64,000 nucleotides of DNA from Tistrella mobilis (lineage in GTDB: Bacteria > Pseudomonadota > Alphaproteobacteria > Tistrellales > Tistrellaceae): the NCBI RefSeq assembly GCF_039634785.1, contig NZ_JBBIAB010000009.1, positions 124,001 through 188,000 of the forward strand, in the 5' to 3' direction. Each line of letters opens with the position of its first letter. The first letter of the stretch is position 1. A program made the translations under genes and the position numbers. The notes under the pieces are model-generated. The model saw only the letters and a list, made by a program, of their open reading frames with translations, ran no database searches and was not told the origin of the DNA. Positions 34,555 through 43,989 of the stretch are shown in pieces.

Positions 34555-35427
34555 ATGGATACCGCCTATTATCTCAACCTGGCCTTCAACGGCCTGGTCG
34601 AGGGCTCGATCTATGCCCTCGGCGCGCTGGCGATCACGCTGGTTTTCGGCATCGCCCGCTTTCCCAACGCCTCCACCGGCGACCTGATGACGGTCGGCGC
34701 CTTCGGCGGCCTTGCCGGCACGCTGGCCGGGGGCGGGCTTCTGGGGGCGGCGATCGCCGGGGTGGGCGTCTCGGCCGCGGTGGCGCTCGCCTTCCATTTC
34801 CTGCTGTTCCGCAACCTGGCCCGGCGCTCGGCGGTGGCCTCGATGATCGCGTCGATCGGTCTCGCCTTCTTCCTGCGGTCGGCGCTCTCTTTCATCTTCG
34901 GCCATGATCAGCGGGTCTACGACCTGCCGCTGACCCGTGCGGTCCTGTTCGGGCCGATCCGGGTGCAGCCGACCGATCTGCAGGTGATGGGGGCGGCAGC
35001 TGCCGCACTGGCGGTGACTTTCGCCGTGCTGCACCTGACCCCGATCGGCCGCAGGATGCGGGCGGTCGCCGACAATCCCGATCTCGCCCGGGCCTCGGGC
35101 ATCAATGCCGGGCGGGTGATGGCGGTGATGTGGCTGATGGCGGGCGGGCTGGCCGGGCTCGGCGGCGTTCTGCTGGGCGCCAAGACCGTGGTGACCCCCG
35201 AAATGGGCTGGGACCTGCTGCTGCCGGCCTTTGCCGCCACCATCCTCGGCACCATCGGCAACCCGATCGGCGCCGTTCTGGGCGGGCTGCTGATCGGCCT
35301 GGTGCAGGAGCTGTCCACCCCCTTCGTCGGCTTCACCTACAAGATCGGCATGGGGTTCGCGGTGCTGCTGCTGATGCTGATGATCCGGCCGCAGGGGCTG
35401 TTCGCCCGCAACGCGCTGGTTCGCTGA
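34555..35427 (+). CDS. LIV-type ABC transporter permease (LivH-like)
   Basis: Inner-membrane permease of 290 residues with about eight helices. It opens with the LivH-type GLVEGSIYALGALAITLVFG and contains NASTGDLMTVGAF, RRMRAVADNPDLARASGINA (cytoplasmic loop that contacts the ATPase) and LLGAKTVVTPEMGW. It is followed twelve bases later by the LivM-like gene. Start MDTAYYLN chosen by homology; the longer frame upstream is not conserved. Confidence 0.92.
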   Translation: MDTAYYLNLAFNGLVEGSIYALGALAITLVFGIARFPNASTGDLMTVGAFGGLAGTLAGGGLLGAAIAGVGVSAAVALAFHFLLFRNLARRSAVASMIASIGLAFFLRSALSFIFGHDQRVYDLPLTRAVLFGPIRVQPTDLQVMGAAAAALAVTFAVLHLTPIGRRMRAVADNPDLARASGINAGRVMAVMWLMAGGLAGLGGVLLGAKTVVTPEMGWDLLLPAFAATILGTIGNPIGAVLGGLLIGLVQELSTPFVGFTYKIGMGFAVLLLMLMIRPQGLFARNALVR

Positions 35428-35439
35428 GAGAGGCCGCCC

Positions 35440-36345
35440 ATGGAAAGCTATCTGGTCGCGGTCGCGGTGGTCACGGCGATCTACATGCTGATGACCTTCG
35501 GCCTGAACCTGCAATACGGCTTCACCGGCCTGATCAATTTCGGCCTGGTCGGCTTCTTCGCCATCGGCGCCTATACCAGCGCCCTGCTGGTGATGGCGGG
35601 CTGGCCCCTGCTGCTGGGCTTCGCTGCGGCGGCCCTGCTGGCGGCTCTTGCCGCGTGGCCGGTGGCGCTTTTGTCGCTGAGGCTCAGGATCGAGTATTTC
35701 GCCATCGTCATGCTCGGCTTCTCCGAGACCGTGCGCCTGGTGATCACCAACGAGCGCGCGCTGACCGGCGGCGTTCAGGGGATCCCCGGCATTCCATCGG
35801 CCGCCCAGGCACTGGGCGTGGAGGGCGTCGACGGCAATCTGCTGACCCTGATCCTGCTGGTCGTGGCGGTGATCCTGGTGCTGGCGGTCAACTGGCGCCT
35901 GGTCCACAGCCCCTTCGGCCGGATGATCCAGGCGATCCGCGACGACGAAGAGGCGGTGCGGTCGCTGGGCAAGCATCCGGGCCGGTTCAAGGTCACCGTG
36001 TTCATGGTCGGCAGCGCCTTCACCGGCCTCGCCGGCGCCTTCTACGCCCATTACGTCACCTTCGTGACCCCGGAACAGTTCGTCCCCCTGCTTACCTTTT
36101 ATGTCTGGGTAGCGATGATCTTCGGCGGCGCGGGCCGGGTGGGCGGGGCCGCCATCGGCACTGTGGTGCTGATCGGTTTCCTTGAAGGCTCGCGCTTCCT
36201 GCGTGATGCCCTGCCGGGCGTTTCCGAAGTCGAGATGGCGAGCCTCAGGCTGGGGGTGGTCGGCGTTGCGTTGATGCTGCTGATGCGCTTCCGCCCGGAC
36301 GGCATCCTGGGTGCGCCGTCGGCCGGCACGAAGAAGGGGGGCTGA
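35440..36345 (+). CDS. LIV-type ABC transporter permease (LivM-like)
   Basis: Inner-membrane permease of 301 residues. Landmarks are LQYGFTGLINFGLVGFFAIG near the N-terminus, SLRLRIEYFAIVMLGFSE, and GRMIQAIRDDEEAVRSLGKH (EAA-like loop). The C-terminal VAMIFGGAGRVGGAAIGTV is typical of LivM. With the LivH-like protein it forms the membrane pore. The GAGAGG ribosome site fits the start. Confidence 0.92.
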   Translation: MESYLVAVAVVTAIYMLMTFGLNLQYGFTGLINFGLVGFFAIGAYTSALLVMAGWPLLLGFAAAALLAALAAWPVALLSLRLRIEYFAIVMLGFSETVRLVITNERALTGGVQGIPGIPSAAQALGVEGVDGNLLTLILLVVAVILVLAVNWRLVHSPFGRMIQAIRDDEEAVRSLGKHPGRFKVTVFMVGSAFTGLAGAFYAHYVTFVTPEQFVPLLTFYVWVAMIFGGAGRVGGAAIGTVVLIGFLEGSRFLRDALPGVSEVEMASLRLGVVGVALMLLMRFRPDGILGAPSAGTKKGG

Positions 36346-36349
36346 CCCG

Positions 36350-37159
36350 ATGAGCCATCCTGACACCATCGCCGCCGCCGATCGTCAGCTGACGGTCGAG
36401 GGCGTTTCCAAAAGCTTCGGTGGCGTGCAGGTGCTGACCGATATCGGCTTCTCGGTGCCGGTTTCGGGGCTTTCGGGGCTGATCGGCCCCAACGGCGCCG
36501 GCAAGAGCACGTTGTTCTCGGTCGTCAGCGGGTTCCAGCCCGGCGATGCCGGCCGGGTCAGCTTTGCCGGCCGCGATCTCAGCCGGATGGGGCCGGTGGA
36601 ACGGGTGCGCGCCGGGCTTGGCCGCACCTTCCAGGTGCCGCGGGTCTTCGCCAGCCTGAGCGTGCGCCAGAATCTGGCGGCGGCGGCCCCGGGGCAGACG
36701 GGCGAGACCCTGGCCGGCGTGTTCTTCCGCGGCGCCCGCATCCGTCGGCAGGAGGCCGAGATTGCCGGGCGGGCCGACGGCATTCTCTCCTTTCTGAACC
36801 TCACCCGCGTGGCCGACAAGCCGGCCGGCGGCCTGTCGGGCGGTCAGCGCAAGCTGCTGGAACTGGGCCGCGCCCTGATGGTCCGGCCGAAGATGATCCT
36901 GCTCGACGAGCCCTTCGCCGGCGTCAACCCGGTGCTGATCGAAGAGATCGCCGACCGGATCCGTGCGATCCGCGAGACCGGGGTCGACGGCAGCGGCGGC
37001 ATCGGCTTCCTGATCGTCGAACACAACCTGCCCTCGCTTTCGGCCCTGGTCGAGCGGATGATCGTGATCGATCGCGGCCGGCTGCTGGCCCAGGGTACGC
37101 CCCAGGCGGTGCTGGCCGATGCCCGGGTGCGCGAGGCCTATATGGGGGGCGCGGTATGA
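36350..37159 (+). CDS. LIV-type ABC transporter ATPase (LivG-like)
   Basis: ATP-binding subunit of 269 residues with Walker A GPNGAGKS, the LivG hallmark GRTFQVPRVFASLSV, signature LSGGQRKLLELGRAL and Walker B MILLDEPFAGVNP, and a C-terminal VREAYMGG that is typical of LivG. Its stop codon overlaps the start of the next ATPase gene by four bases (ATGA), so the pair is translationally coupled. Confidence 0.93.
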   Translation: MSHPDTIAAADRQLTVEGVSKSFGGVQVLTDIGFSVPVSGLSGLIGPNGAGKSTLFSVVSGFQPGDAGRVSFAGRDLSRMGPVERVRAGLGRTFQVPRVFASLSVRQNLAAAAPGQTGETLAGVFFRGARIRRQEAEIAGRADGILSFLNLTRVADKPAGGLSGGQRKLLELGRALMVRPKMILLDEPFAGVNPVLIEEIADRIRAIRETGVDGSGGIGFLIVEHNLPSLSALVERMIVIDRGRLLAQGTPQAVLADARVREAYMGGAV

Positions 37160-37860
37160 CCCGGCTGCTGACCGTCTCGGATCTTGCCGCGGGCTATGGC
37201 GAGGTCGACATCGTCTCGGGCATCTCGCTCCATGTCGATGCGCTGGAGATCGTGACCATCGCCGGCACCAACGGCTCGGGCAAATCGACCCTGGTCAAGG
37301 CGCTGATGGGGCTGCTCACCCGGGTGCGCGGCGAGATGCGCCTGGGCGATACCCCGCTGCCGGGCGTGCCGGCCGAAAAGCGTATCGGCATGGGCGTGGT
37401 CTATGTGCCCCAGGTCGAGAACGTCTTTCCGACCCTGACCGTTACCGAAAACCTGCAGGTGGTCGAGGGGGTGGCCGATCGCCGCCAGAGGATCGAGGCG
37501 ATGTTCGACCGCTTCCCCGCCCTGGCCGAACGTCGCCGCACCCGCGCCGGCGCGCTGTCGGGCGGCGAGCGCCAGCAGCTGGCCTTCGCCCGGGCCCTGA
37601 TGCCGGCACCGAAGCTGATGATCCTGGACGAGCCGACGGCGGCGCTGTCGCCTGCCCTGGTCCACGAGGTGCTGGAGCTGATCCGCGGCCTGCCGGCGCT
37701 GGGGGTCTCGGCCCTGCTGGTCGAACAGCGCGCCCGTCAGGCGCTGGCGATCAGTGATCGCGGCTACATCCTGGATACCGGGCGGGTGGTGATCCAAGAC
37801 ACCGCCGAACGCCTGCTTGCCGATGAACGCATGGCCGATCTCTATCTCGGCACCCATTGA
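37156..37860 (+). CDS. LIV-type ABC transporter ATPase (LivF-like)
   Basis: ATP-binding subunit of 234 residues with Walker A GTNGSGKS, VVYVPQVENVFPTLTV (the LivF Q-loop region), signature LSGGERQQLAFARAL and Walker B LMILDEPTAALSP, ending LADLYLGT-like MADLYLGTH. Second ATPase of the importer; the amidohydrolase gene starts 13 bases later. Confidence 0.93.
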   Translation: MTRLLTVSDLAAGYGEVDIVSGISLHVDALEIVTIAGTNGSGKSTLVKALMGLLTRVRGEMRLGDTPLPGVPAEKRIGMGVVYVPQVENVFPTLTVTENLQVVEGVADRRQRIEAMFDRFPALAERRRTRAGALSGGERQQLAFARALMPAPKLMILDEPTAALSPALVHEVLELIRGLPALGVSALLVEQRARQALAISDRGYILDTGRVVIQDTAERLLADERMADLYLGTH

Positions 37861-37873
37861 GGATGATCCATTC

Positions 37874-39133
37874 ATGACCTCCGCTTCCAAGGCCGCGCCC
37901 CGGGGGGCCGGCACCGTCTTCCGCAATGCCCGGGTGCTGGATGTCGTCGCCGGCCGCTATCTCGACGGCCAGTCGGTCTGGGTCGAGGGCGGGGTGATCC
38001 GCGCCATAGCCCCCGATGCCGACCGCATGGCCGGTGCCGATGCCGAGGTGATCGATCTCGGCGGCAAGGTGCTGATGCCGGGCCTGTGCGACGCCCATGT
38101 CCATGTCACGGCGATCACGCCCAACTTCGCCGAACTCGGCCGGATGTCGCCCTTCTACGTCACGGTCCACACCGCCGACGTGCTGAAGGGCATGCTGGAG
38201 CGCGGCTTCACCACCGTGCGCGATGCCGGTGGTGCCGATTGGGGGCTGGCCAAGGCGGTCGCAGAAGGCGCGCTGCCCGGTCCGCGGCTGCTCTATTGCG
38301 GCAAGGCGCTCTCGCAGACCGGCGGTCATGCCGACATGCGCGGGCCCGGCCAGCAGGAACTGGGCGAGTGTTTCTGCTGTGCGGGGCTCGGCCGGGTCTG
38401 CGACGGCGTACCCGAGATGCGCCGGGCCTGCCGTGATCTGATCCGCACCGGCGCTACCCATCTCAAGCTGATGGTCTCAGGCGGTGTCGCCTCGCCGACC
38501 GACCGGATCGACAGCACCCAGTTCGCGATGGAAGAACTCTACGCGGCAGTGGAAGAGGCCGAGGCCGCCAACATTCCGGTCATGGGCCATGCCTATACCG
38601 CCCGCGCGATCAACCGGGCGCTGGAGGCGGGTATCACCTCGATCGAGCACGGCAATCTGCTCGACGAAAGCTCGGTGCAGCTGTTCGTCGAAAAGGGCCG
38701 TTGGCTGGTGCCGACGCTTGCGACCTATTCGGCCCTGGCCGAAGAGGGGTTGGCGGCAGGCATGCCGGCCGATCTGCACCGCAAGGTCTATGACGTGCTG
38801 GATGCCGGCCGCGAGGCGCTGCGCCTGGCCCATGCGGGCGGGGTCAGGATCGCCTTCGGCACCGACCTGCTCGGCATCATGCATCGCCGCCAGCTGACCG
38901 AATTCGCCCTGCGGGCCCAGGTCCAGGCGCCGATCGACGTGATCCGCTCGGCCACCACCGTCGCGGCCGATCTGTTCCGCATGGGCGACCGCATCGGCCG
39001 GGTTGAACCGGGCCTGCTCGCCGACCTGATCGTCGTGGACGGCGACGTCCTTCATGACGTCGCACCCTGGTCGCGGCCGGACGAGACCATCCGACTGGTG
39101 ATGAAGGAAGGCAGTGTGCTGGTGGCGCGGTGA
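37874..39133 (+). CDS. Metal-dependent amidohydrolase (imidazolonepropionase-like / dipeptidase-type)
   Basis: Cytoplasmic hydrolase of 419 residues from the amidohydrolase superfamily. The metal centre is visible: His75-x-His77 (CDAHVHV), carboxylated-Lys candidate Lys198 in THLKLMVSGG, His239 (VMGHAYT), His259 (IEHGN) and Asp in FGTDLL. The GGVASPTDRIDSTQF segment occurs in the group that includes Xaa-Arg and Xaa-Pro dipeptidases. The actual substrate is unknown. Being the last gene of the LIV importer operon suggests that it cleaves the imported compound (inference). A clear terminator follows. Confidence 0.88.
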   Translation: MTSASKAAPRGAGTVFRNARVLDVVAGRYLDGQSVWVEGGVIRAIAPDADRMAGADAEVIDLGGKVLMPGLCDAHVHVTAITPNFAELGRMSPFYVTVHTADVLKGMLERGFTTVRDAGGADWGLAKAVAEGALPGPRLLYCGKALSQTGGHADMRGPGQQELGECFCCAGLGRVCDGVPEMRRACRDLIRTGATHLKLMVSGGVASPTDRIDSTQFAMEELYAAVEEAEAANIPVMGHAYTARAINRALEAGITSIEHGNLLDESSVQLFVEKGRWLVPTLATYSALAEEGLAAGMPADLHRKVYDVLDAGREALRLAHAGGVRIAFGTDLLGIMHRRQLTEFALRAQVQAPIDVIRSATTVAADLFRMGDRIGRVEPGLLADLIVVDGDVLHDVAPWSRPDETIRLVMKEGSVLVAR

Positions 39134-39159
39134 CCGGCACGTCCGGCGCATGAAAAGAA

Positions 39160-39191
39160 GAAGGGCGGGCCTCCGTGGAGGCCCGCCCTTC
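39160..39191. terminator. Bidirectional terminator, amidohydrolase / cobT
   Basis: Perfect 14-base-pair stem GAAGGGCGGGCCTC/GAGGCCCGCCCTTC with loop CGTG, between converging genes. A-rich sequence on its left gives U-rich ends for cobT transcripts. Confidence 0.85.
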
Positions 39192-39215
39192 CGTCTTCGT
39201 GCCGGTGACGGTCGG

Positions 39216-41096
39216 TCAGTGTCTGAGGCGGGTGGGGCGGCCGCCGCGGCCGCCCTGGTCTTCGTCGAAGAGTTCGGCCAGCTGGTTCATCACCGTGCCG
39301 CCCAGCTGTTCGGCATCGACGATGGTGACGGCACGCTTGTAGTAGCGGGTGACGTCGTGGCCGATACCGATCGCAACCAGATCGACCGGCGACCGGCTCT
39401 CGATCCACTCGATCACCTGGCGCAGATGGCGGTCCAGATAGTTCGAGCTGTTGACCGACAGCGTGCTGTCGTCCACCGGTGCGCCGTCGGAGATCACCAT
39501 CAGGATCCGGCGGTTCTCGGGCCGCGCCAGCAGGCGGTTATGGGCCCAGAGGATCGCCTCGCCGTCGATATTCTCCTTCAGCAGGCCTTCGCGCAGCATC
39601 AGGCCCAGATTCTTCCGCGCCCGCCGCCATGGCCAGTCGGCCGATTTGTAGACGATATGGCGCAGATCGTTGAGCCGGCCCGGCGTCTGCGGCTTGCCGC
39701 CGTCGAGCCACTTCTTGCGCGACTGGCCGCCCTTCCAGTCCCGGGTGGTGAAGCCCAGGATTTCGACCTTCACGCCGCAGCGCTCCAGCGTGCGGGCAAG
39801 GATGTCGGCGCTCATTGCAGCCACCGAGATCGGCCGGCCACGCATGGAGCCGGAATTGTCGATCAGCAGCGTGACCACGGTGTCGCGGAAGTCGGTGTCG
39901 CGCTCGCGCTTATAGGTCTGGCTGTAGAGCGGCTGGACCACGACGCGGGCCAGCTTGGAACTGTCGAGCAGGCCTTCGTCGAGGTCGAACTCCCAGCCGC
40001 GCGACTGCTTGGCCAGCAGGCGGCGCTGCAGGCGGTTGGCAAGCTTGGTGATCACGCCGTGCAGATGGGTCATCTGCTGGTCGAGCAGGCCGCGCAGGCG
40101 GTTCAGCTCGTCTTCGGTCGCAAGCTCGCTGGCCTCCACCACTTCGTCGAATTCGGTGGTGTAGGGGTGGTAGACGTCGGTGGCGGGTTCGTTTTCGTTG
40201 GAGCCGGGCGGCATCCAGGGGCGTACCCGGGACGAGCTGTCCTCGCCGCCGGCGCCGCTTTCGGAATCGGGGTCGCTGGCCGCCATGTCGGCATCGGCCT
40301 CGCCGTCGCCGGTCTCTGGCGCGCCCTCGCTCGACTGGCCGCTGTCGTCGCCGTCCTGCGACTGCTCGCCGCCTTCGCCGTCGGGCTGTTCCTGGGCTTC
40401 CGCCTCGGCCTGATCATCGGCCTCGTCGGGTTCGCGATCCTCGTCGAGTTCGCCTTCGGTCTCGGCCTCGATGTCGAGGTCGGACAACAGGTCGCGCACG
40501 CCTTCGGAAAAGCGCTTCTGGTCGGCCATGATCTCGGGCAGGCGGGCGAGATCTTCGCCGGCCTTGCTCTCGATCATCGGGCGCCAGTGCTCGACCAGGT
40601 CCCGGGCGATCTCGGGCGTCGGCACACCGGTCAGGCGCTCGCGCAGCAGCAGCAAGGCCGCTTCGCAAAGCGATTCCGGGCTACCATCGACCGCCAGACG
40701 CTGCGGCTGCTCGCGAAGCTGGTCTTCCTGCAGCCGGGCCAGATTGCCGCGCACGCCGGTCATGTTCCGCCCGCCCAGGGCTTCGATGCGCAGCTGCTCG
40801 CAGCTCTCGTAGAGCCGGCGGGACAGCTCACCCTGGGGCTGGCGGGCCATGTGGATGCGGGCGTCATGATGGCGCACGCGCAGCGAGATCTGGTCCGCTT
40901 CGCCGCGGATGCGGGCCACCTGCTGTTCCGGCAGGTTGCGCATCGGCGCGCGCAGGTTCACCCGGTCGCCGCGCAGCCGCGGCGGTTCGAAGGTGAAGGC
41001 GACTTCGAGCTGAGGCGTGCCCGCCATCGCCTTCACGGTGCTGGTCAGGGCACGTTTGAACTGCTCGACGGATTGCGGATCGTTGCGCTTGCGCAT
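39216..41096 (-). CDS. cobT: Aerobic cobaltochelatase subunit CobT
   Basis: Large regulatory subunit of the ATP-dependent cobaltochelatase CobNST, which inserts cobalt into hydrogenobyrinate diamide. The 626-residue protein has a conserved N-terminal domain, a highly acidic linker (about residues 215-300, rich in Glu, Asp, Ser and Gln), and a C-terminal von Willebrand A domain with the MIDAS motif [11 protein letters not shown] at 41096 was preferred; an in-frame TTG nine bases upstream overlaps the cobS stop (TTGA). CobN is not in this window. Confidence 0.94.
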   Translation of the reverse strand: MRKRNDPQSVEQFKRALTSTVKAMAGTPQLEVAFTFEPPRLRGDRVNLRAPMRNLPEQQVARIRGEADQISLRVRHHDARIHMARQPQGELSRRLYESCEQLRIEALGGRNMTGVRGNLARLQEDQLREQPQRLAVDGSPESLCEAALLLLRERLTGVPTPEIARDLVEHWRPMIESKAGEDLARLPEIMADQKRFSEGVRDLLSDLDIEAETEGELDEDREPDEADDQAEAEAQEQPDGEGGEQSQDGDDSGQSSEGAPETGDGEADADMAASDPDSESGAGGEDSSSRVRPWMPPGSNENEPATDVYHPYTTEFDEVVEASELATEDELNRLRGLLDQQMTHLHGVITKLANRLQRRLLAKQSRGWEFDLDEGLLDSSKLARVVVQPLYSQTYKRERDTDFRDTVVTLLIDNSGSMRGRPISVAAMSADILARTLERCGVKVEILGFTTRDWKGGQSRKKWLDGGKPQTPGRLNDLRHIVYKSADWPWRRARKNLGLMLREGLLKENIDGEAILWAHNRLLARPENRRILMVISDGAPVDDSTLSVNSSNYLDRHLRQVIEWIESRSPVDLVAIGIGHDVTRYYKRAVTIVDAEQLGGTVMNQLAELFDEDQGGRGGRPTRLRH

Positions 41097-41101
41097 GTCC
41101 C

Positions 41102-42091
41102 TCAACCCATGTGGCGGATGCCGGGGACGTGCAGCTCGGTGCCGAAGCAGCGCTGATAGTATTCGGCGATCAGCGGGCGCTCCACCTCGTCACACTTGTT
41201 GAGGAAGGTGAAGCGGAAGGCGAGCTGCAGATCCTTGAAGATCCGGTAGTTCTCGGCCCAGGTCAGCACCGTGCGCGGCGACATGACGGTCGAGATGTCA
41301 CCGTTGATGAAGGCGCTGCGGGTGAGGTCGGCCAGGGCGACCATCGACCGCACGGTCTTGTGGCCGTCGGCATTGTCGAATTCCGGCAGCTTCGACAGAA
41401 CGATCGCGCTCTCTTCGTCCGGCGCCAGATAGTTCAGCGTGACCACCACGTTCCAGCGGTCCATCTGGCCCTGGTTGATCTGCTGGGTGCCATGATAGAG
41501 GCCGGTCGTGTCGCCGAGGCCCACCGTGTTGGCGGTGGCGAAGATCCGGAAATAGGGATGGGGGCGGATGACCTTGTTCTGTTCGACCAGGGTCAGCTTG
41601 CCCTCGTTCTCCAGAATGCGCTGGATCACGAACATCACGTCGGCACGGCCGGCATCATATTCGTCGAAGACGAGCGCGGTCGGGCGCTGCAGGCAGAAGG
41701 GCAGGATGCCTTCCTTGTATTCGGTCACCTGCTTGCCGTCGCGCAGCACGATGGCGTCCTTGCCGATCAGGTCGATACGGCTGATGTGGCTGTCCAGGTT
41801 GACGCGCACGCAGGGCCAGTTCAGCCGGGCCGCGACCTGCTCGATATGGGTCGACTTGCCGGTGCCGTGATAGCCCTGGATCATCACGCGGCGGTTAAAG
41901 GCGAAACCGGCGAGAATGGCGAGGGTGACATCCGGCTGAAAGCGGTAGGTCTGGTCCAGATCGGGCACATGCTCGCTGCGATCGCTGAATGCCGGCACCT
42001 CCATGTCGCTGTCGATGCCGAAGACCTGTCGCACAGACACCTTGATATCCGGCGTGTTCGGGGTCGGGGCGGCCAGGGTCTCGGAAGCCAT
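41102..42091 (-). CDS. cobS: Aerobic cobaltochelatase subunit CobS
   Basis: AAA+ ATPase of 329 residues that works with CobT as the chelatase motor. It has Walker A GYHGTGKS, Walker [12 protein letters not shown], sensor-1 region [13 protein letters not shown] and the [14 protein letters not shown] segment, all standard for CobS. Start options are ATG 42091 (used) and GTG 42109. cobT follows within ten bases. Size is normal for the family. Confidence 0.95.
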   Translation of the reverse strand: MASETLAAPTPNTPDIKVSVRQVFGIDSDMEVPAFSDRSEHVPDLDQTYRFQPDVTLAILAGFAFNRRVMIQGYHGTGKSTHIEQVAARLNWPCVRVNLDSHISRIDLIGKDAIVLRDGKQVTEYKEGILPFCLQRPTALVFDEYDAGRADVMFVIQRILENEGKLTLVEQNKVIRPHPYFRIFATANTVGLGDTTGLYHGTQQINQGQMDRWNVVVTLNYLAPDEESAIVLSKLPEFDNADGHKTVRSMVALADLTRSAFINGDISTVMSPRTVLTWAENYRIFKDLQLAFRFTFLNKCDEVERPLIAEYYQRCFGTELHVPGIRHMG

Positions 42092-42256
42092 GATGAAGAA
42101 GATCTCCACTGGGGAAGGCGGGGACGAAACGGATGGACATCGCGGCCGGCCCCCGCACGGGGAGGTGCGGGTGAAGGCCGCGGCCGACTGGGCCGTCGGC
42201 GGGCAACTCCTGATCTCGGCACGCGCATCCCCATCCGGTCGGGGAACGGCACCGGT

Positions 42257-42868
42257 TCAGGTCCAGTCTGACGCGCGGTGCATCAAAAAGGAATAGGCCT
42301 GGTTCACCGATTTCATGCGTTCCTCCGACGCGGCGTCGCCGCCGGTGACGTCGGGGTGCAGCCGTTTGGCGAGTTTCTTGTAATGGTCCTTGATCTGCGG
42401 CAGATCGCGGGTCGGGTCGATGCCCAGGGTTTTGAACGCCTGGCGCTCGTCGGGGGTGAAGCGGGCCTCGGCGGCGGCGCGCACGCGCTCGGCCGCGCGG
42501 CCTGCGGCGCCGAACATGCCGAAGGGGTCACTGGTCCGGCCTTCACGAAACATCTGGGCCGCGGCACGGGCAACCTCGTCGGCCTGGTCGCGATCGGCGC
42601 TGGCGAAGGGCCAGGAGGGGCGGTGCCAGGTCATGTCGTCATGCAGGTGACGGTCGATCTCGGCCGAACTCAGCCCTTTGAAGTAGTCCCAGCCCTTGTT
42701 GTAGGCGCGGACATGCTCCAGACAGAAAAAATAGTAGTCCCGCAGCCGGTCGCGCGATTTGGGCGCGCGGAACGCACCTTCCTCTCCGCAGCCCTCGCAG
42801 TCGCAGAGCCGGGTTCCGTCGGGAGCGTAGGCGGCGGTGCGCCGGATGCTGAAGAGGTCGATCGCCAT
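42257..42868 (-). CDS. J-domain (DnaJ-like) protein
   Basis: Protein of 203 residues. The C-terminal 60 residues are a J domain (FKTLGIDPTRDLPQIKDHYK, with the HPD motif in LHPDVTGG), which stimulates Hsp70 ATPase. The N-terminal part has a four-cysteine-like cluster (RLCDCEGCGEEGAFRAP) and the motif YYFFCLEHVRAYNKGWDYFKG, the pattern of a small zinc-binding region seen in alphaproteobacterial J proteins encoded beside cobS. Start MAIDLFS chosen by homology. Confidence 0.9.
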   Translation of the reverse strand: MAIDLFSIRRTAAYAPDGTRLCDCEGCGEEGAFRAPKSRDRLRDYYFFCLEHVRAYNKGWDYFKGLSSAEIDRHLHDDMTWHRPSWPFASADRDQADEVARAAAQMFREGRTSDPFGMFGAAGRAAERVRAAAEARFTPDERQAFKTLGIDPTRDLPQIKDHYKKLAKRLHPDVTGGDAASEERMKSVNQAYSFLMHRASDWT

Positions 42869-42961
42869 GACGGCAAAATATGCGTCACGGGGTGCGGTGC
42901 GGCAAGTGGTCGGACCATGCCGGCCGGGTTGAAAAATACGCAAGCACCCCTTGTTGACGCC

Positions 42962-43005
42962 GAACGCCCGCGCGACCGGCCATTCGGGCGGTCACGCGGG
43001 CGTTC
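42962..43005 (-). terminator. Long hairpin downstream of the XRE regulator gene
   Basis: GAACGCCCGCG (42962-42972) pairs with CGCGGGCGTTC (42995-43005), with an inner GACC/GGTC stem. It lies 49 bases after the regulator stop codon on the minus strand. No U-run. Confidence 0.6.
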
Positions 43006-43053
43006 CGGATCCGCACCGGGCGCCGGGGGCGCCCGTGTCGGCCTTGGGCGGAA

Positions 43054-43422
43054 TCAGGAGGCGTCGGCCAGGCTGCGGGCAAGAGTGCTCAGCGCTTCCT
43101 GGTGCTTGCCGTTCTGGATCATCGAGAAGTTGCGGGCCAGCTCCAGGCACATGCGCTGACGCGGGGTCATCTCAACCTGACCGCCCTGCTCGAGGCCCTC
43201 GAAGAAGTAGGAGATGGTGACGCCCAGGGCCTGCGCGATGTCGTAGAGACGGCCGGCGGCGATGCGGTTGATACCGCGCTCGTACTTGTGGGCCTGCTGG
43301 TAGGTCACGCCGATCATGTCAGCCAGCTGCTGCTGGGTCAGGCCCAGCATGATGCGGCGCTCGCGGATCCGCGCACCGACGTAACGATCGACTTCCTGGG
43401 CCCGGCTCTTGGTGGTCTTCAT
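43054..43422 (-). CDS. XRE-family regulator (PraR-like)
   Basis: DNA-binding protein of 122 residues with a cro/CI HTH (ARIRERRIMLGLTQQQLADM, recognition helix YQQAHKYERGINRIA). A short C-terminal helical tail ends LARNFSMIQNGKHQEAL. It resembles the PraR/SinR-type regulators of alphaproteobacteria, known in rhizobia to affect surface attachment and quorum sensing; the target here is unknown. Start MKTTKSRAQ has GAGGGA upstream; a 27-residue in-frame extension from ATG 43503 is possible. A sigma54-like site and a CtrA-like box lie upstream. Confidence 0.85.
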   Translation of the reverse strand: MKTTKSRAQEVDRYVGARIRERRIMLGLTQQQLADMIGVTYQQAHKYERGINRIAAGRLYDIAQALGVTISYFFEGLEQGGQVEMTPRQRMCLELARNFSMIQNGKHQEALSTLARSLADAS

Positions 43423-43564
43423 GGGGAGGGATCCCTCTTTGATCAGGGTGTTGGTCAGAAGATTGACGGGGGGAGCGTTCCGCCTCGTCCGCAGTTCGTC
43501 CATGGTGTCGGCCTGGGTGCGGTTCCGTGTTCCCGGCTGGTCGCCCCTGCTCCGCCCGATTACA

Positions 43565-43580
43565 AGCAAGCGGTGTGCCA
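43565..43580 (-). promoter_or_regulatory. Sigma54-like promoter facing the XRE regulator
   Basis: On the minus strand TGGCACACCGCTTGCT fits TGGCAC-N5-TTGCT with ten bases between GG and GC. It lies about 145 bases ahead of the chosen start codon. No dedicated activator gene is adjacent. Confidence 0.5.
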
Positions 43581-43689
43581 AGAACCGCCGCGCAAGACCC
43601 GCTTGCGTTCCAGTGGTATGATGTGCGACTGGAAACGCGCGTTCCGGGCCGGTTTTCCGGCGCGCGCGCCAGGATCATCAGGGATGCGG

Positions 43690-43705
43690 TTAATGTGCGC
43701 TTAAC
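43690..43705. promoter_or_regulatory. CtrA-type box
   Basis: TTAATGTGCGCTTAAC is an exact match to TTAA-N7-TTAAC, the CtrA recognition sequence known from Caulobacter and other alphaproteobacteria. It lies between the XRE regulator and bolA. Confidence 0.5.
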
Positions 43706-43989
43706 GTTTGCCGGTGGATCGGGTCCCCGAGGTGTCCACTCTGGGAGAAAAGGGTTTCCCATCCTATGCTTCGGCGGGGCATTCGCTGTGCGGCTGTGTT
43801 CCTGTCCCTGTTTGATCGTGAAACGCTTGTGCCAAAATGACACAGGTTGTCCCGGTATGATACTTATGCGTGAAGCGACGCGGCCCTGGTACGCGCATCA
43901 GTCTTGATGGATCGCCTGGACCGCGCGCGGTGACGGGAATTGCAGTATCATCGGGATATGACCTTGAGAATGCGGAGGCCTGTGCCGAC

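Larger units (their letters stand above)
43423..43989. other. Long divergent intergenic region, XRE regulator / bolA
   Basis: This 567-base region has no convincing gene. It holds a sigma54-like site facing the XRE gene (43565-43580), a perfect CtrA-type box (43690-43705), and an AT-richer stretch with TATGAT at 43856-43861 that may be a -10 box for bolA. The length and site density suggest complex control. Confidence 0.5.

Noticed and set aside
33040-36369. Long minus-strand open frame of over 1100 codons across the LIV importer genes
   Set aside because: Composition is dominated by His, Arg, Gln, Asp and Gly as expected for antisense of GC-rich membrane protein genes, and the plus-strand genes there are clear.
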